64,000 nt of DNA, taken from assembly GCF_001659985.1 (NCBI RefSeq), contig NZ_LYCS01000004.1:1-64000 (forward strand), read 5' to 3'. The position numbers and the translations under genes were made by a program. The DNA is from Oceanobacillus sp. Castelsardo. GTDB taxonomy: Bacteria; Bacillota; Bacilli; Bacillales; Amphibacillaceae. Each line of letters starts with the position of its first letter. Position 1 is the stretch's first letter. The notes beneath the pieces were generated by a model. The model ran no database searches. It had not been told where the DNA came from and saw only the letters and a program-made list of their open reading frames with translations. Of the stretch, positions 50,306 to 57,913 are shown piece after piece.

Positions 50306-50882
50306 ATATTCCATTACCTCCGTTTGTACGTTTAGTTAAATCATTATATGCATAAAATGTATCAGGATATATTGTTGCATTTTTTTTCATTAAAAAAGAA
50401 ATGGTATTTTTTGATGCCATCCAACAAGCTAGAACTAGATCATTCTTTGCAACCTCACGAACATCAACAACACCAGGAAAATCTCTACCAGGTTCTATAT
50501 AATCAGCCAGAAAAATAATCATTTCTAACTTACTCATATTTGCCCTTCCAGTCGTATGTGAATAGATTGCTTGTTTAATTCCACCATCATCTATTCCATA
50601 CTCTCGATCGATTACAATGGATGCTACAGGACCATGCCATAGCTCATGATGGAAATTTAATAAATCTTTTGGTAAAGAGGTCGTTTTAATAATCCTCTCC
50701 ATTTCATCTAACGATCTATACTTACAATAATCATGAAAAACAGCTGCTAATTCCGCTTTTTCTATAGATTCATCGTATAATCTTGCCAAATCAATCGCCG
50801 TATCTTTAACCCTAAGTGTATGTTCGAATCTTTTCCGGGTTAAATGAGGCTCTACTATCCGTATTGCTTCATCAATTTTCAT
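50295..50882 (-). CDS. yqeK: HD-domain phosphohydrolase YqeK (Ap4A hydrolase)
   Basis: YqeK-type HD proteins cut diadenosine tetraphosphate symmetrically. The 195-residue protein shows the N-terminal RFEHTLRVKDTAIDLA with first metal-site histidine, VFHDYCKYR near 47, HHELWHGPVAS near 75 and ADYIEPGRDFPG near 125. It overlaps nadD by 11 bases; nadD-yqeK is a conserved pair. Confidence 0.92.
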   Translation of the reverse strand: MKIDEAIRIVEPHLTRKRFEHTLRVKDTAIDLARLYDESIEKAELAAVFHDYCKYRSLDEMERIIKTTSLPKDLLNFHHELWHGPVASIVIDREYGIDDGGIKQAIYSHTTGRANMSKLEMIIFLADYIEPGRDFPGVVDVREVAKNDLVLACWMASKNTISFLMKKNATIYPDTFYAYNDLTKRTNGGNGIYGK

Positions 50883-51438
50883 ATAATTTATACTCCCTCA
50901 TATAACGATAAACAGGATCAGGTACCATATATTTTACCGATCTCTCATTAAAAACTCTTTCTCGTATCATGGAAGATGAAATATCTACCATTGGTATGTC
51001 CACTACATTAATCGGATAGGAAGTTTCCAATTTATAACCGGATCTCTTCACACCTATAAACTCGATCAATTGAATTAATTCATCTATTTTATACCAATTC
51101 GGTAAATATTCCACCATATCTGCACCAATGATAAAGAAAAAATCATGGTCAGGATAGTCCGCCTTTAATGCCTTTATAGTTTGAAGGGTATAAGACTTAC
51201 CTTTTCTTTCCAGTTCTATTGTATTTAGTTTAAAATATTCGTTGTCACGTATTGCTAAGTCCAACATATTTAAGCGATCCGATGCATCTATTTTAGTTTC
51301 AACTTTATGTGGTGGTGTATAAGTTGGAATAAACCAAATTTCTTCTAATTCCATAGCAATACGAACTTCCTCTGCAATCCATAAATGTCCTAAATGGGGA
51401 GGGTTAAATGTTCCACCTAAAAGTCCAATTCGTTTCAT
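50872..51438 (-). CDS. nadD: nicotinate-nucleotide adenylyltransferase
   Basis: NadD makes deamido-NAD from nicotinate mononucleotide and ATP, an essential step of NAD synthesis. The 188-residue protein shows the nucleotidyltransferase signatures GGTFNPPHLGHL (residues 8-19) and SSSMIRERV near 155, plus PTYTPPHK near 38 and FIIGADMVEYLPNWYK near 102. It follows yhbY by two bases and overlaps yqeK. Confidence 0.96.
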   Translation of the reverse strand: MKRIGLLGGTFNPPHLGHLWIAEEVRIAMELEEIWFIPTYTPPHKVETKIDASDRLNMLDLAIRDNEYFKLNTIELERKGKSYTLQTIKALKADYPDHDFFFIIGADMVEYLPNWYKIDELIQLIEFIGVKRSGYKLETSYPINVVDIPMVDISSSMIRERVFNERSVKYMVPDPVYRYMREYKLYEN

Positions 51439-51440
51439 AT

Positions 51441-51731
51441 TTAAGGTAACTCCAACCGTTTATTTTCCTTCGATTCTTTATATAAAACGATATTATTTCC
51501 AATGATCTGGACTAATTCAGAATCAGTTCCTTCTACCAACTGAGTGGCAACTGTATTTTTGTCTTCCATACAATTTTGTAAGATACTAACTTTTAATATT
51601 TCTCTCTTTTCTAAAGCTTCACTAATTTGCGCTATCATATTATCATTAACCCCATCTTTTCCAACTTGAAAAATAGGCTTTAAATGATGTGCTTCAGATC
51701 GTAAAAAACGTTTTTGTTTACCTGTTAACAT
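51441..51731 (-). CDS. yhbY: RNA-binding protein YhbY/YqeI (CRM domain)
   Basis: The 96-residue protein is a stand-alone CRM domain that associates with pre-50S ribosomes. Family pattern: LTGKQKRFLRSEAHHLKPIFQVGKDG at the start with the GxxG-type loop later (EGTDSELVQIIGNNIVLYK). I use the ATG at 51731, preceded by GGAAGGAAGATAAT, instead of the open frame to 51785 that runs inside aroE. One base separates it from the aroE stop. Confidence 0.94.
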   Translation of the reverse strand: MLTGKQKRFLRSEAHHLKPIFQVGKDGVNDNMIAQISEALEKREILKVSILQNCMEDKNTVATQLVEGTDSELVQIIGNNIVLYKESKENKRLELP

Positions 51732-51732
51732 A

Positions 51733-52587
51733 TTATCTTCCTTCCAAAACTTGTTGTAATTTTTCATCCATATTTTTAATATCAATACTTAATCCTGTCC
51801 ATATTTCGAATGCGTATAAGCCCTGGTATAGAAGCATCGTATGGCCAAAATGTATTCTTGCACCTAGTTCTTCAGCCTCCTTAAGGAATTTCGTCTTAAT
51901 TGGCTGATATACAATGTCACTTACAATTACGTCTGGCTTTAAAGAGTTTAAACTAATAATTGTATTTTTTATATTAGGCTTCATACCAACAGAAGTTGTT
52001 TGAATAATGATATCGTATTTAGATAAATCACTTTCCACTTCTTTTAGTGTTAATATTTTTGTATTCGTTGATTCACTTCTTAGTTCTGCAATTTCTCTCG
52101 CCTTCTCTGTTGTTCTATTAGCTATATCGATATTAACATAACCAGCAAAATCTAAACCGCAATATATACCACGAGCTGCCCCGCCGGCTCCTAAAATTAA
52201 AACATGTTTAGACTTTCTTTCCTTTGTTAATTCTGGATATTTCGTTTCCAAGGCACGAACATAGCCAGTAGAATCCGTATTATAACCTATCCATTTTCCA
52301 TCTTTATTTATTAAAACTGTGTTAACCGCCCCAAGTTTTTCAGCATGCTTATCTAACGAATCTAAATATGGTATGATTTTTTGTTTATATGGAACAGTAA
52401 CATTAAACCCATTTAATTTTTTATTATTTTTCATTTCCATTATTCTATCTTCAAATGAATCTTGCAAATCTATTTCATTAATTTCATACGTACCTTGTAA
52501 ATTAGCTTTACTTAAAAATCGCTCATGTATCCATGGGGATAATGAATGCTTTATTGGATAACCAATAAGTTGAAATTGTAAAGACAT
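51733..52587 (-). CDS. aroE: shikimate dehydrogenase
   Basis: AroE reduces 3-dehydroshikimate to shikimate with NADPH in aromatic amino acid synthesis. The 284-residue protein has the substrate region YPIKHSLSPWIH (residues 10-21), GFNVTVPYKQ near 60, the NADP loop LGAGGAARGI near 131 and a closing LLYQGLYAFEIWTG near 250. The ATG at 52587 has TGAGGAG at five bases. It lies between yqeH and yhbY, as aroD does in B. subtilis. Confidence 0.95.
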   Translation of the reverse strand: MSLQFQLIGYPIKHSLSPWIHERFLSKANLQGTYEINEIDLQDSFEDRIMEMKNNKKLNGFNVTVPYKQKIIPYLDSLDKHAEKLGAVNTVLINKDGKWIGYNTDSTGYVRALETKYPELTKERKSKHVLILGAGGAARGIYCGLDFAGYVNIDIANRTTEKAREIAELRSESTNTKILTLKEVESDLSKYDIIIQTTSVGMKPNIKNTIISLNSLKPDVIVSDIVYQPIKTKFLKEAEELGARIHFGHTMLLYQGLYAFEIWTGLSIDIKNMDEKLQQVLEGR

Positions 52588-52616
52588 TTTTCTCCTCAAC
52601 CCCTCTTTACATATAT

Positions 52617-53717
52617 CTATATTAAAGATTTTCGTTTTGTAATTGCTACTCCCTTTGGACTATGCGCCCGAATAGTTGCACCCTCTCCAGACAGTGTCAC
52701 CCAACCCAATCCCGGAAAGACGATATCAGTTTTTTCTCTATCTACTTTAAACGTACTTTCCGTTAGCTCAGGTAATATTTCAAGTGTTTTACTATTTGGC
52801 GGAGTTAATAAATCCCCTAAATGCTTGTTGTATAGGTTATCAGCGTTCTCGAGTTTTGTTCGATGAATTTCTAATAAATTGGAAAAATAACAGATAAATG
52901 ATTGTCTTTCTCCCTTTATAAAATCCAAACGAGCTAATCCGCCAAAAAATAAAGTTTGTCCACTATTCAACTGATAGACCTTAGGTTTTATTTCATTTTT
53001 TGGTGTGATTATTTTCATATCTTCTTCTGAAATATAATGAGAAATTTGTTGCCTATTAACTATTCCCGGTGTATCCACTAGTGATGTTTTCTCGTCCAAT
53101 GGAATTTCTATAAAACCTAATGTTGTTCCAGGAAAATAGGAGGTGGTAATGATATCGTTAGCTCCTGTTGATTGTTTTATCAAACGATTTATGAAAGTAG
53201 ACTTTCCTACATTCGTCGTTCCAACAATGAAAACATCTTTGTTATTACGATAATGTTCGATTTGACCTGATAACTCTTCTATTCCATAGCCTTTTTTAGA
53301 TGAAATTAAGAAAACATCTAATACTTTAATTCCAGCGTCTTTCGCTTGAGATCTTAACCATTGTATTAATTTTCGCTGATTCGTAGATTTAGGTAATAGA
53401 TCTACTTTATTCCCGACTAAAATGATGGGGTTATCACCCGTTATTCGTGGCAAACTTTTAATTAAACTTCCATTAACATCAAAAATGTCAATGAGATGAA
53501 CAACTAAACCATTCGCATTTCTGATAGAACTAACCATTTTTAGGAAGTCATCATCCGTTATCGAAACATCTTGTATTTCATTATAATGTTTTAAACGAAA
53601 ACACCTTTTACATAGAATATCTTCTTTTCCTAACGATGATTTAGGAGTGTACCCTGGTTTGTCTGGACTGATTGTTTGAATTTGTGCCCCACAACCTTGA
53701 CAAAATATTTCTTCCAA
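52617..53717 (-). CDS. yqeH: ribosome biogenesis GTPase YqeH
   Basis: YqeH is a circularly permuted GTPase needed for 30S assembly. The 366-residue protein starts with a treble-clef zinc finger (CQGCG at 6-10 and CKRCF near 36), then the permuted G motifs in the order G4 NKVDLLPK near 103, G5 SSKKGYG near 140, G1 VGTTNVGKST near 166 and G3 DTPG near 217, followed by a C-terminal RNA-binding region. Confidence 0.95.
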   Translation of the reverse strand: MEEIFCQGCGAQIQTISPDKPGYTPKSSLGKEDILCKRCFRLKHYNEIQDVSITDDDFLKMVSSIRNANGLVVHLIDIFDVNGSLIKSLPRITGDNPIILVGNKVDLLPKSTNQRKLIQWLRSQAKDAGIKVLDVFLISSKKGYGIEELSGQIEHYRNNKDVFIVGTTNVGKSTFINRLIKQSTGANDIITTSYFPGTTLGFIEIPLDEKTSLVDTPGIVNRQQISHYISEEDMKIITPKNEIKPKVYQLNSGQTLFFGGLARLDFIKGERQSFICYFSNLLEIHRTKLENADNLYNKHLGDLLTPPNSKTLEILPELTESTFKVDREKTDIVFPGLGWVTLSGEGATIRAHSPKGVAITKRKSLI

Positions 53718-53719
53718 TT

Positions 53720-54235
53720 CTATTCCTCCCAGCTAATTTTCCCTTGATTTCTTAACTTTTTCAATATAATACGTTCAATTTTTCTATTTATCCTTGTAAT
53801 CTTACCATCTGTTTGGACAATTGGAACAACTAAAATTGTATACAGACCTGCACTATTTCCTCCAAGGACATCTGTTAAAACCTGATCGCCAATTACAACA
53901 ATCTCTTCTTTTTTCAAGTTCAAATTTTTTTGGACTTTTTTAAATGCTCGCTTTAATGGCTTCCTTGCACTATAAATATATGGTGTATCCAATGGTTCTG
54001 AAAATACCTTTACTCGATTAACATTATTGTTAGAAATAATGGTTATTTTAATATCATGTTCCTTCATTAATTTAAACCACTCGATTACTTCAGGTGTCGC
54101 ATGTTCAACATCCCAAGCTACCAATGTGTTATCTAAATCAGTAATAATACCCCTGATTCCCTTTTCTTTTAAAGTTTCAGGTTGGATATCGAATATACTT
54201 TTTACATATTCATTTGGTAAAAATCTACTTAGCAC
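53720..54235 (-). CDS. yqeG: HAD-superfamily (IIIA) phosphatase YqeG
   Basis: This 171-residue protein has HAD motifs: D-L-D-N-T-L-V near residue 32, ISNNN near 68 and VIGDQVLTDVLGGN near 114. Family IIIA members of this type are small phosphatases; the natural substrate of YqeG is unknown. First gene of the yqeG-yqeH-aroE-yhbY-nadD-yqeK-rsfS-yqeM operon, with two bases between it and yqeH. Confidence 0.93.
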   Translation of the reverse strand: MLSRFLPNEYVKSIFDIQPETLKEKGIRGIITDLDNTLVAWDVEHATPEVIEWFKLMKEHDIKITIISNNNVNRVKVFSEPLDTPYIYSARKPLKRAFKKVQKNLNLKKEEIVVIGDQVLTDVLGGNSAGLYTILVVPIVQTDGKITRINRKIERIILKKLRNQGKISWEE

Positions 54236-54373
54236 CTTATTTCTCCTTATCGTGTTTAAAATATTATTCCCTTAGTGACTTCAAGGACTTACACCCAGTA
54301 AGGACGTAATAAACTAATCCTACAATAATTTACCATAGAATAAAAGTTCTGCACCATTCCTTTTTATAAACCT

Positions 54374-54413
54374 GTGAGAAAACTTAGGCGAATGCCTTAG
54401 TTGCACTTACGCA
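54374..54413 (+). repeat. family 3 repeat, short copy
   Basis: GAGAAAACTTAGGCGAATGC followed by CTTAGTTGCACTTACGCAGG has both ends of the family 3 element but lacks the central ~20 bases present at 9446-9515. An inverted copy lies beyond sda at 54985-55043. Confidence 0.65.
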
Positions 54414-54532
54414 GGATAAAGAAATTTCACAAATGAAGAAAATAGAAATTATATGATAAGTTTTATGAAAAATACCCAATTTTTCGATAAAAAAACAAGA
54501 AATCGTTCGACAAATTTCTACACATTCCGATT

Positions 54533-54632
54533 TGTGGATAACATTATCAACATTTTCAACAGCGTTCACACTCTGAAATATAAGGGAATATTCGTTATTA
54601 CCCACAACTTATCTACAGCTCGTTGTAGATAA
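54533..54632 (+). promoter_or_regulatory. cluster of DnaA boxes upstream of sda
   Basis: One perfect box TGTGGATAA (54533-54541, complement of TTATCCACA) and four one-mismatch boxes occur in 100 bases: TTATCAACA (54544-54552), TTACCCACA (54598-54606), TTATCTACA (54609-54617) and TGTAGATAA (54624-54632). The last two form a palindrome with 10-bp arms (CTTATCTACA-N6-TGTAGATAAG). In B. subtilis DnaA binds boxes at sda and raises its expression when replication initiation is perturbed, so this is the expected control region. Confidence 0.8.
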
Positions 54633-54640
54633 GTTGCGTC

Positions 54641-54669
54641 TTGTCCTAGTTTAAGAAACATGATAAATT
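54641..54669 (+). promoter_or_regulatory. candidate sda promoter
   Basis: TTGTCC (54641-54646) and TAAATT (54664-54669) are 17 bases apart, right after the last DnaA box and about 43 bases before the sda ATG. Both boxes deviate from consensus in two positions, consistent with an activated promoter. Confidence 0.4.
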
Positions 54670-54711
54670 ATTATTAACTTAAGCTAGAAAGTATTTTTAG
54701 GAGGGCTGCGA

Positions 54712-54858
54712 ATGGAACATTTATCTGATGAATTACTATTAGAATCTTACTATACAGCGAACGATTTAAATTTAAGCCCTGACTTCATTTCCTTAATTGA
54801 AGAAGAAATCCATAGAAGAAGTCTTTCACACAAGATTAAACGAATTAAATCTAGTTAA
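54712..54858 (+). CDS. sda: sporulation checkpoint protein Sda
   Basis: The 48-residue frame encodes Sda, which binds the histidine kinase KinA and blocks the sporulation phosphorelay when DNA replication is disturbed. Its sequence [10 protein letters not shown], then [14 protein letters not shown], matches the helical hairpin of B. subtilis Sda. ATG with TTTTAGGAGGG eight bases upstream. It lies next to yqeG, as in B. subtilis, downstream of DnaA boxes. Confidence 0.95.
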   Translation: MEHLSDELLLESYYTANDLNLSPDFISLIEEEIHRRSLSHKIKRIKSS

Positions 54859-54898
54859 TCCCTAACTACTTAGTTCTCATGTTTACTTTTCCTTCTAT

Positions 54899-54928
54899 CC
54901 TACCTTATAAATAAGGTAGGCTTTTTTT
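54899..54928 (+). terminator. terminator downstream of sda
   Basis: CCTACCTTAT and ATAAGGTAGG pair perfectly around an AA loop, followed by C and eight T. Confidence 0.92.
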
Positions 54929-54984
54929 TGTAGGAAGATATAAAATTTTCTACCATGGTCTTCGATTACTCCCCATACCGTAAT

Positions 54985-55043
54985 GATTTGCATAAATGCT
55001 ACTAAGACATTTGCCTAACCCAATAGAAATCGCCTAGTTTTCT
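54985..55043 (-). repeat. family 3 repeat, inverted full copy
   Basis: On the minus strand GAAAACTAGGCGATTTC-TATTGGG-TTAGGCAAATGTCTTAG-TAGCATTTATGCAAA aligns along its whole length with the copy at 9446-9515. It is in opposite orientation to the short copy at 54374, with sda between them. Confidence 0.65.
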
Positions 55044-55255
55044 AAACTTTTCTAATAAATAGATGATATATTAGGTTTGTTTCTCCCATCCCAATATATT
55101 ATAATTAAATTTGGTTTGCCTGTAGTGTTTTTCAGTTTTTAACCAAATAGCTAATTTGTTCCCAATTCTTTGTATTACATTATCAGAAAGTAAATTTTTT
55201 TAAAATTAAACCTTAGATTGAATTAAATCTATAAAAAAAGGAGGAATAACTATAG

Positions 55256-57574
55256 ATGATTTATTCAGTTTTTGCCCCCTTAATTTTCGCTTTATTTGTA
55301 CCTTGGCTGAGTAAACATAAAGACAAAATACATACAGGAATTTTTGTGTTTTTTATACCATTCATTATTTTTCTCTATTTTATTCAATTTATTGGATCCG
55401 ATTTTTCTCCCATACGAGAAACTATCAATTGGATACCCTCTATGAATATTAATTTAGATTTCTATCTTGATGGTTTAAGTTTACTATTCGTTCTACTTAT
55501 TAGTGGAATAGGTGCACTTGTTGTTCTATATTCTATTTACTACCTAGATAAATCAGAAAAGTTAGGGAACTTTTATGTTTATCTTCTTATGTTCATGGCA
55601 GCAATGCTTGGTGTAGTACTATCTGATAATGTTTTCGTATTGTATACTTTTTGGGAATTAACCTCTATCTCTTCTTTCTTACTCATTGGATATTGGAATT
55701 TTAAAGACCGTTCAAGATATGGCGCTTTAAAATCGATGCTTATTACAGTATTTGGTGGGTTAAGTTTACTAGGGGGATTTGTTCTTCTAACAGTTATAAC
55801 TGGTACTACTAGCATTCAAGGGATGATTGAACAAGTTGATATTATCCTATCTAGTCAATATCTACCACTTGCTTTAGCTTTTATTCTTTTAGGCGCCTTT
55901 ACAAAATCAGCACAATTTCCATTCCATATTTGGTTACCAGATGCAATGGAGGCTCCGACCCCTGTAAGTGCTTATTTACACTCAGCTACGATGGTAAAAG
56001 CTGGAATATTTTTAGTTGCTAGATTTTCACCAATATTCGCTGGATTTGAAGGTTTCTTTATTACTGTTAGTCTAGTGGGTATTATTACCCTCTGTTGGGG
56101 TTCCTATATGGCAGTTCGGCAGACAGACCTTAAAGGTATTCTAGCCTTTTCTACTATAAGTCAATTAGGTATGATTATGGCGATGCTTGGATTTGGAACT
56201 GAAGCTGCCGTTTTTGCTGCCGTTTTCCATATCTTAAGTCACGCAACATTTAAAGGAAGCTTATTTATGATTGCGGGGATTATTGACCACGAAACAGGAA
56301 CACGTGATATTAGAAAATTAGGCGGTTTATTTACGTTAATGCCAATATCAGCAACATTAGCTATATTTGGAACATTTTCTATGGCTGGGGTTCCATTACC
56401 TTTCTTAAACGGATTTTATAGTAAAGAGCTCTTCTTTGATGCAACGCTTAGTCTAGAAGGGGTGTCGTGGTTAAGTCAAGCCATTCCCTATTTAGCTGTT
56501 TTTGGAAGTATTTTTACTTTTGTCTATTCTATGTACTTCTTCTTTGGGGTATTTACTGGTCCAAAACGTTTCGATCGATTACCTAAAAAACCGCATGAAG
56601 CACCATTTGGTATGCTAATTTCTCCTATCATTCTCGTTCTAGGTGTTATCTTAATCGGTTTATTCGCAGATAAATTTAATCAGCCATTTTTACTTCATGC
56701 GGCCCAAGCAGTAAATAGTGGTGTAGAATATCATGAGGTATATTTCTGGCATGGTTTTATCACTCCATTTATTATGTCGTTGATCGTTATAGCTGTTGGA
56801 GCAATTCTATATTTAACACGAACGAAATGGAATAAAATATATACTATACTGCCAGGGCGTCTAAGTTTTAATAGAGTGTATGATGCTATAGTAGAGAAAC
56901 TAGATACCTATTCCAAACGTCTAACCAATTCTTATATGACTGGTTCTGTTAGAACATATATGCTACTGATTTTAGGTACTACTATAGTTATTACAGCGGT
57001 TTATATGTATATTACAAATGGTTTTATAATTAATCTTCACGATACAGCAGAAGTTACGGGCCTTGAAGTTTCTATCGTAGTAATCATTATCATTGCTTCT
57101 ATTGCAACATTATTTGCTAAAAATAATATTGCAGCAATCTTGATTACCGGTATTGTCGGATATGGTGTATCCATGTTATTCGTTATTTACCGAGCTCCGG
57201 ACCTAGCATTAACACAGCTGGTTGTAGAAACAGTATCTATTGCATTGTTCTTACTTTGTTTCTACCATTTGCCGAAATTACGTAAAAGAGAAGAAAGTAC
57301 TGGTACTAAGTTAATTAATTTGTTCATTTCCATAGGATTTGGATTATTGATTATAATGGTTGGTATTTCAGCACACAGTTCAAATTGGTTCGATTCTATA
57401 TCCAGTTACTTTGTAGAGAATTCCTATAAACTTGGCGGTGGAGATAATATTGTTAACGTAATTCTTGTAGATTTCCGTGGCCTAGATACATTGTTTGAAA
57501 TTGCGGTATTAGGAATTGCTGCATTGGCCGTCTTTTCCCTTATCCGATTAAAAAACAAAAAGGGGGCGAAGTAA
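55256..57574 (+). CDS. mrpA: Mrp Na+/H+ antiporter subunit A
   Basis: MrpA is the largest subunit of the multi-subunit cation/proton antiporter that gives sodium and alkali tolerance. The 772-residue protein resembles the NuoL/ND5 proton-pumping subunit (FWELTSISSFLLIGYW near 130, HIWLPDAMEAPTPVSAYLHSATMVKAG near 224-250 as two halves) and continues into the MrpA C-terminal helices ending VNVILVDFRGLDTLFEIAVLG. It is not fused to an MrpB domain. The next gene is mrpC, one base after its stop. Confidence 0.94.
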   Translation: MIYSVFAPLIFALFVPWLSKHKDKIHTGIFVFFIPFIIFLYFIQFIGSDFSPIRETINWIPSMNINLDFYLDGLSLLFVLLISGIGALVVLYSIYYLDKSEKLGNFYVYLLMFMAAMLGVVLSDNVFVLYTFWELTSISSFLLIGYWNFKDRSRYGALKSMLITVFGGLSLLGGFVLLTVITGTTSIQGMIEQVDIILSSQYLPLALAFILLGAFTKSAQFPFHIWLPDAMEAPTPVSAYLHSATMVKAGIFLVARFSPIFAGFEGFFITVSLVGIITLCWGSYMAVRQTDLKGILAFSTISQLGMIMAMLGFGTEAAVFAAVFHILSHATFKGSLFMIAGIIDHETGTRDIRKLGGLFTLMPISATLAIFGTFSMAGVPLPFLNGFYSKELFFDATLSLEGVSWLSQAIPYLAVFGSIFTFVYSMYFFFGVFTGPKRFDRLPKKPHEAPFGMLISPIILVLGVILIGLFADKFNQPFLLHAAQAVNSGVEYHEVYFWHGFITPFIMSLIVIAVGAILYLTRTKWNKIYTILPGRLSFNRVYDAIVEKLDTYSKRLTNSYMTGSVRTYMLLILGTTIVITAVYMYITNGFIINLHDTAEVTGLEVSIVVIIIIASIATLFAKNNIAAILITGIVGYGVSMLFVIYRAPDLALTQLVVETVSIALFLLCFYHLPKLRKREESTGTKLINLFISIGFGLLIIMVGISAHSSNWFDSISSYFVENSYKLGGGDNIVNVILVDFRGLDTLFEIAVLGIAALAVFSLIRLKNKKGAK

Positions 57575-57913
57575 ATGGAGATATTAATTATTATATTGAG
57601 TGGAGTGCTGTTTACTACAGCTATATATAATCTGTTACAAAAACAATTACTCCGTATCATTATAGGAACTGTATTATTATCCCACGGTGCCCATCTTATG
57701 ATCTTAACAATGGGGAAATTAAAAACCGGACTGCCTCCAGTTCTTACGGAGGGAGTTACCGACTATACTGACCCATTACCACAAGCACTAATATTAACTT
57801 CTATTGTTATTAGTTTCGGTATAACAGGTTTATTATTAGTACTTGCATACCGAACCACACAAGAGAATAATACAGATAATATGGAACAGTTAAGGGGTAA
57901 ATCAAATGAGTAA
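57575..57913 (+). CDS. mrpC: Mrp antiporter subunit C
   Basis: The 112-residue protein has three membrane helices (about 2-22, 27-47, 69-92) and the NuoK-like features of MrpC (GTVLLSHGAHLMIL and DPLPQALILTSIVISFG). It begins one base after the mrpA stop, where mrpB is found in complete operons, and overlaps mrpD by eight bases. Confidence 0.93.
   Translation: MEILIIILSGVLFTTAIYNLLQKQLLRIIIGTVLLSHGAHLMILTMGKLKTGLPPVLTEGVTDYTDPLPQALILTSIVISFGITGLLLVLAYRTTQENNTDNMEQLRGKSNE

Larger units (their letters stand above)
54236..54711. other. 476-base gap between yqeG and sda
   Basis: It holds, from left to right, the upstream region of the yqeG operon, a short family 3 repeat (54374-54413), an AT-rich stretch, a cluster of DnaA boxes (54533-54632) and a weak promoter for sda. 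The only long frame on the minus strand (54384-54605) is AT-rich antisense with no family resemblance or SD. Confidence 0.6.
54859..55255. other. 397-base gap between sda and mrpA
   Basis: It contains the sda terminator, an inverted family 3 copy (54985-55043) and a 150-base AT-rich region leading into mrpA. Just before the mrpA SD is the small inverted repeat TAGATT-N6-AATCTA. No other gene is visible. Confidence 0.55.

Noticed and set aside
54384-54605. Minus-strand frame of 73 codons in the yqeG-sda gap
   Set aside because: It crosses the DnaA boxes and a repeat, lacks an SD, and its cysteine/isoleucine-rich translation looks like chance in AT-rich DNA.
54533-54632. DnaA boxes as a replication origin
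   Set aside because: No dnaA/dnaN genes and no clear DNA unwinding element pair with them; the position next to sda explains the boxes better.
54374-55043. Short regularly spaced repeats that might suggest a CRISPR array
   Set aside because: The repeat copies are few, differ in length, lie in opposite orientations and have no regular spacers; no cas genes are present.
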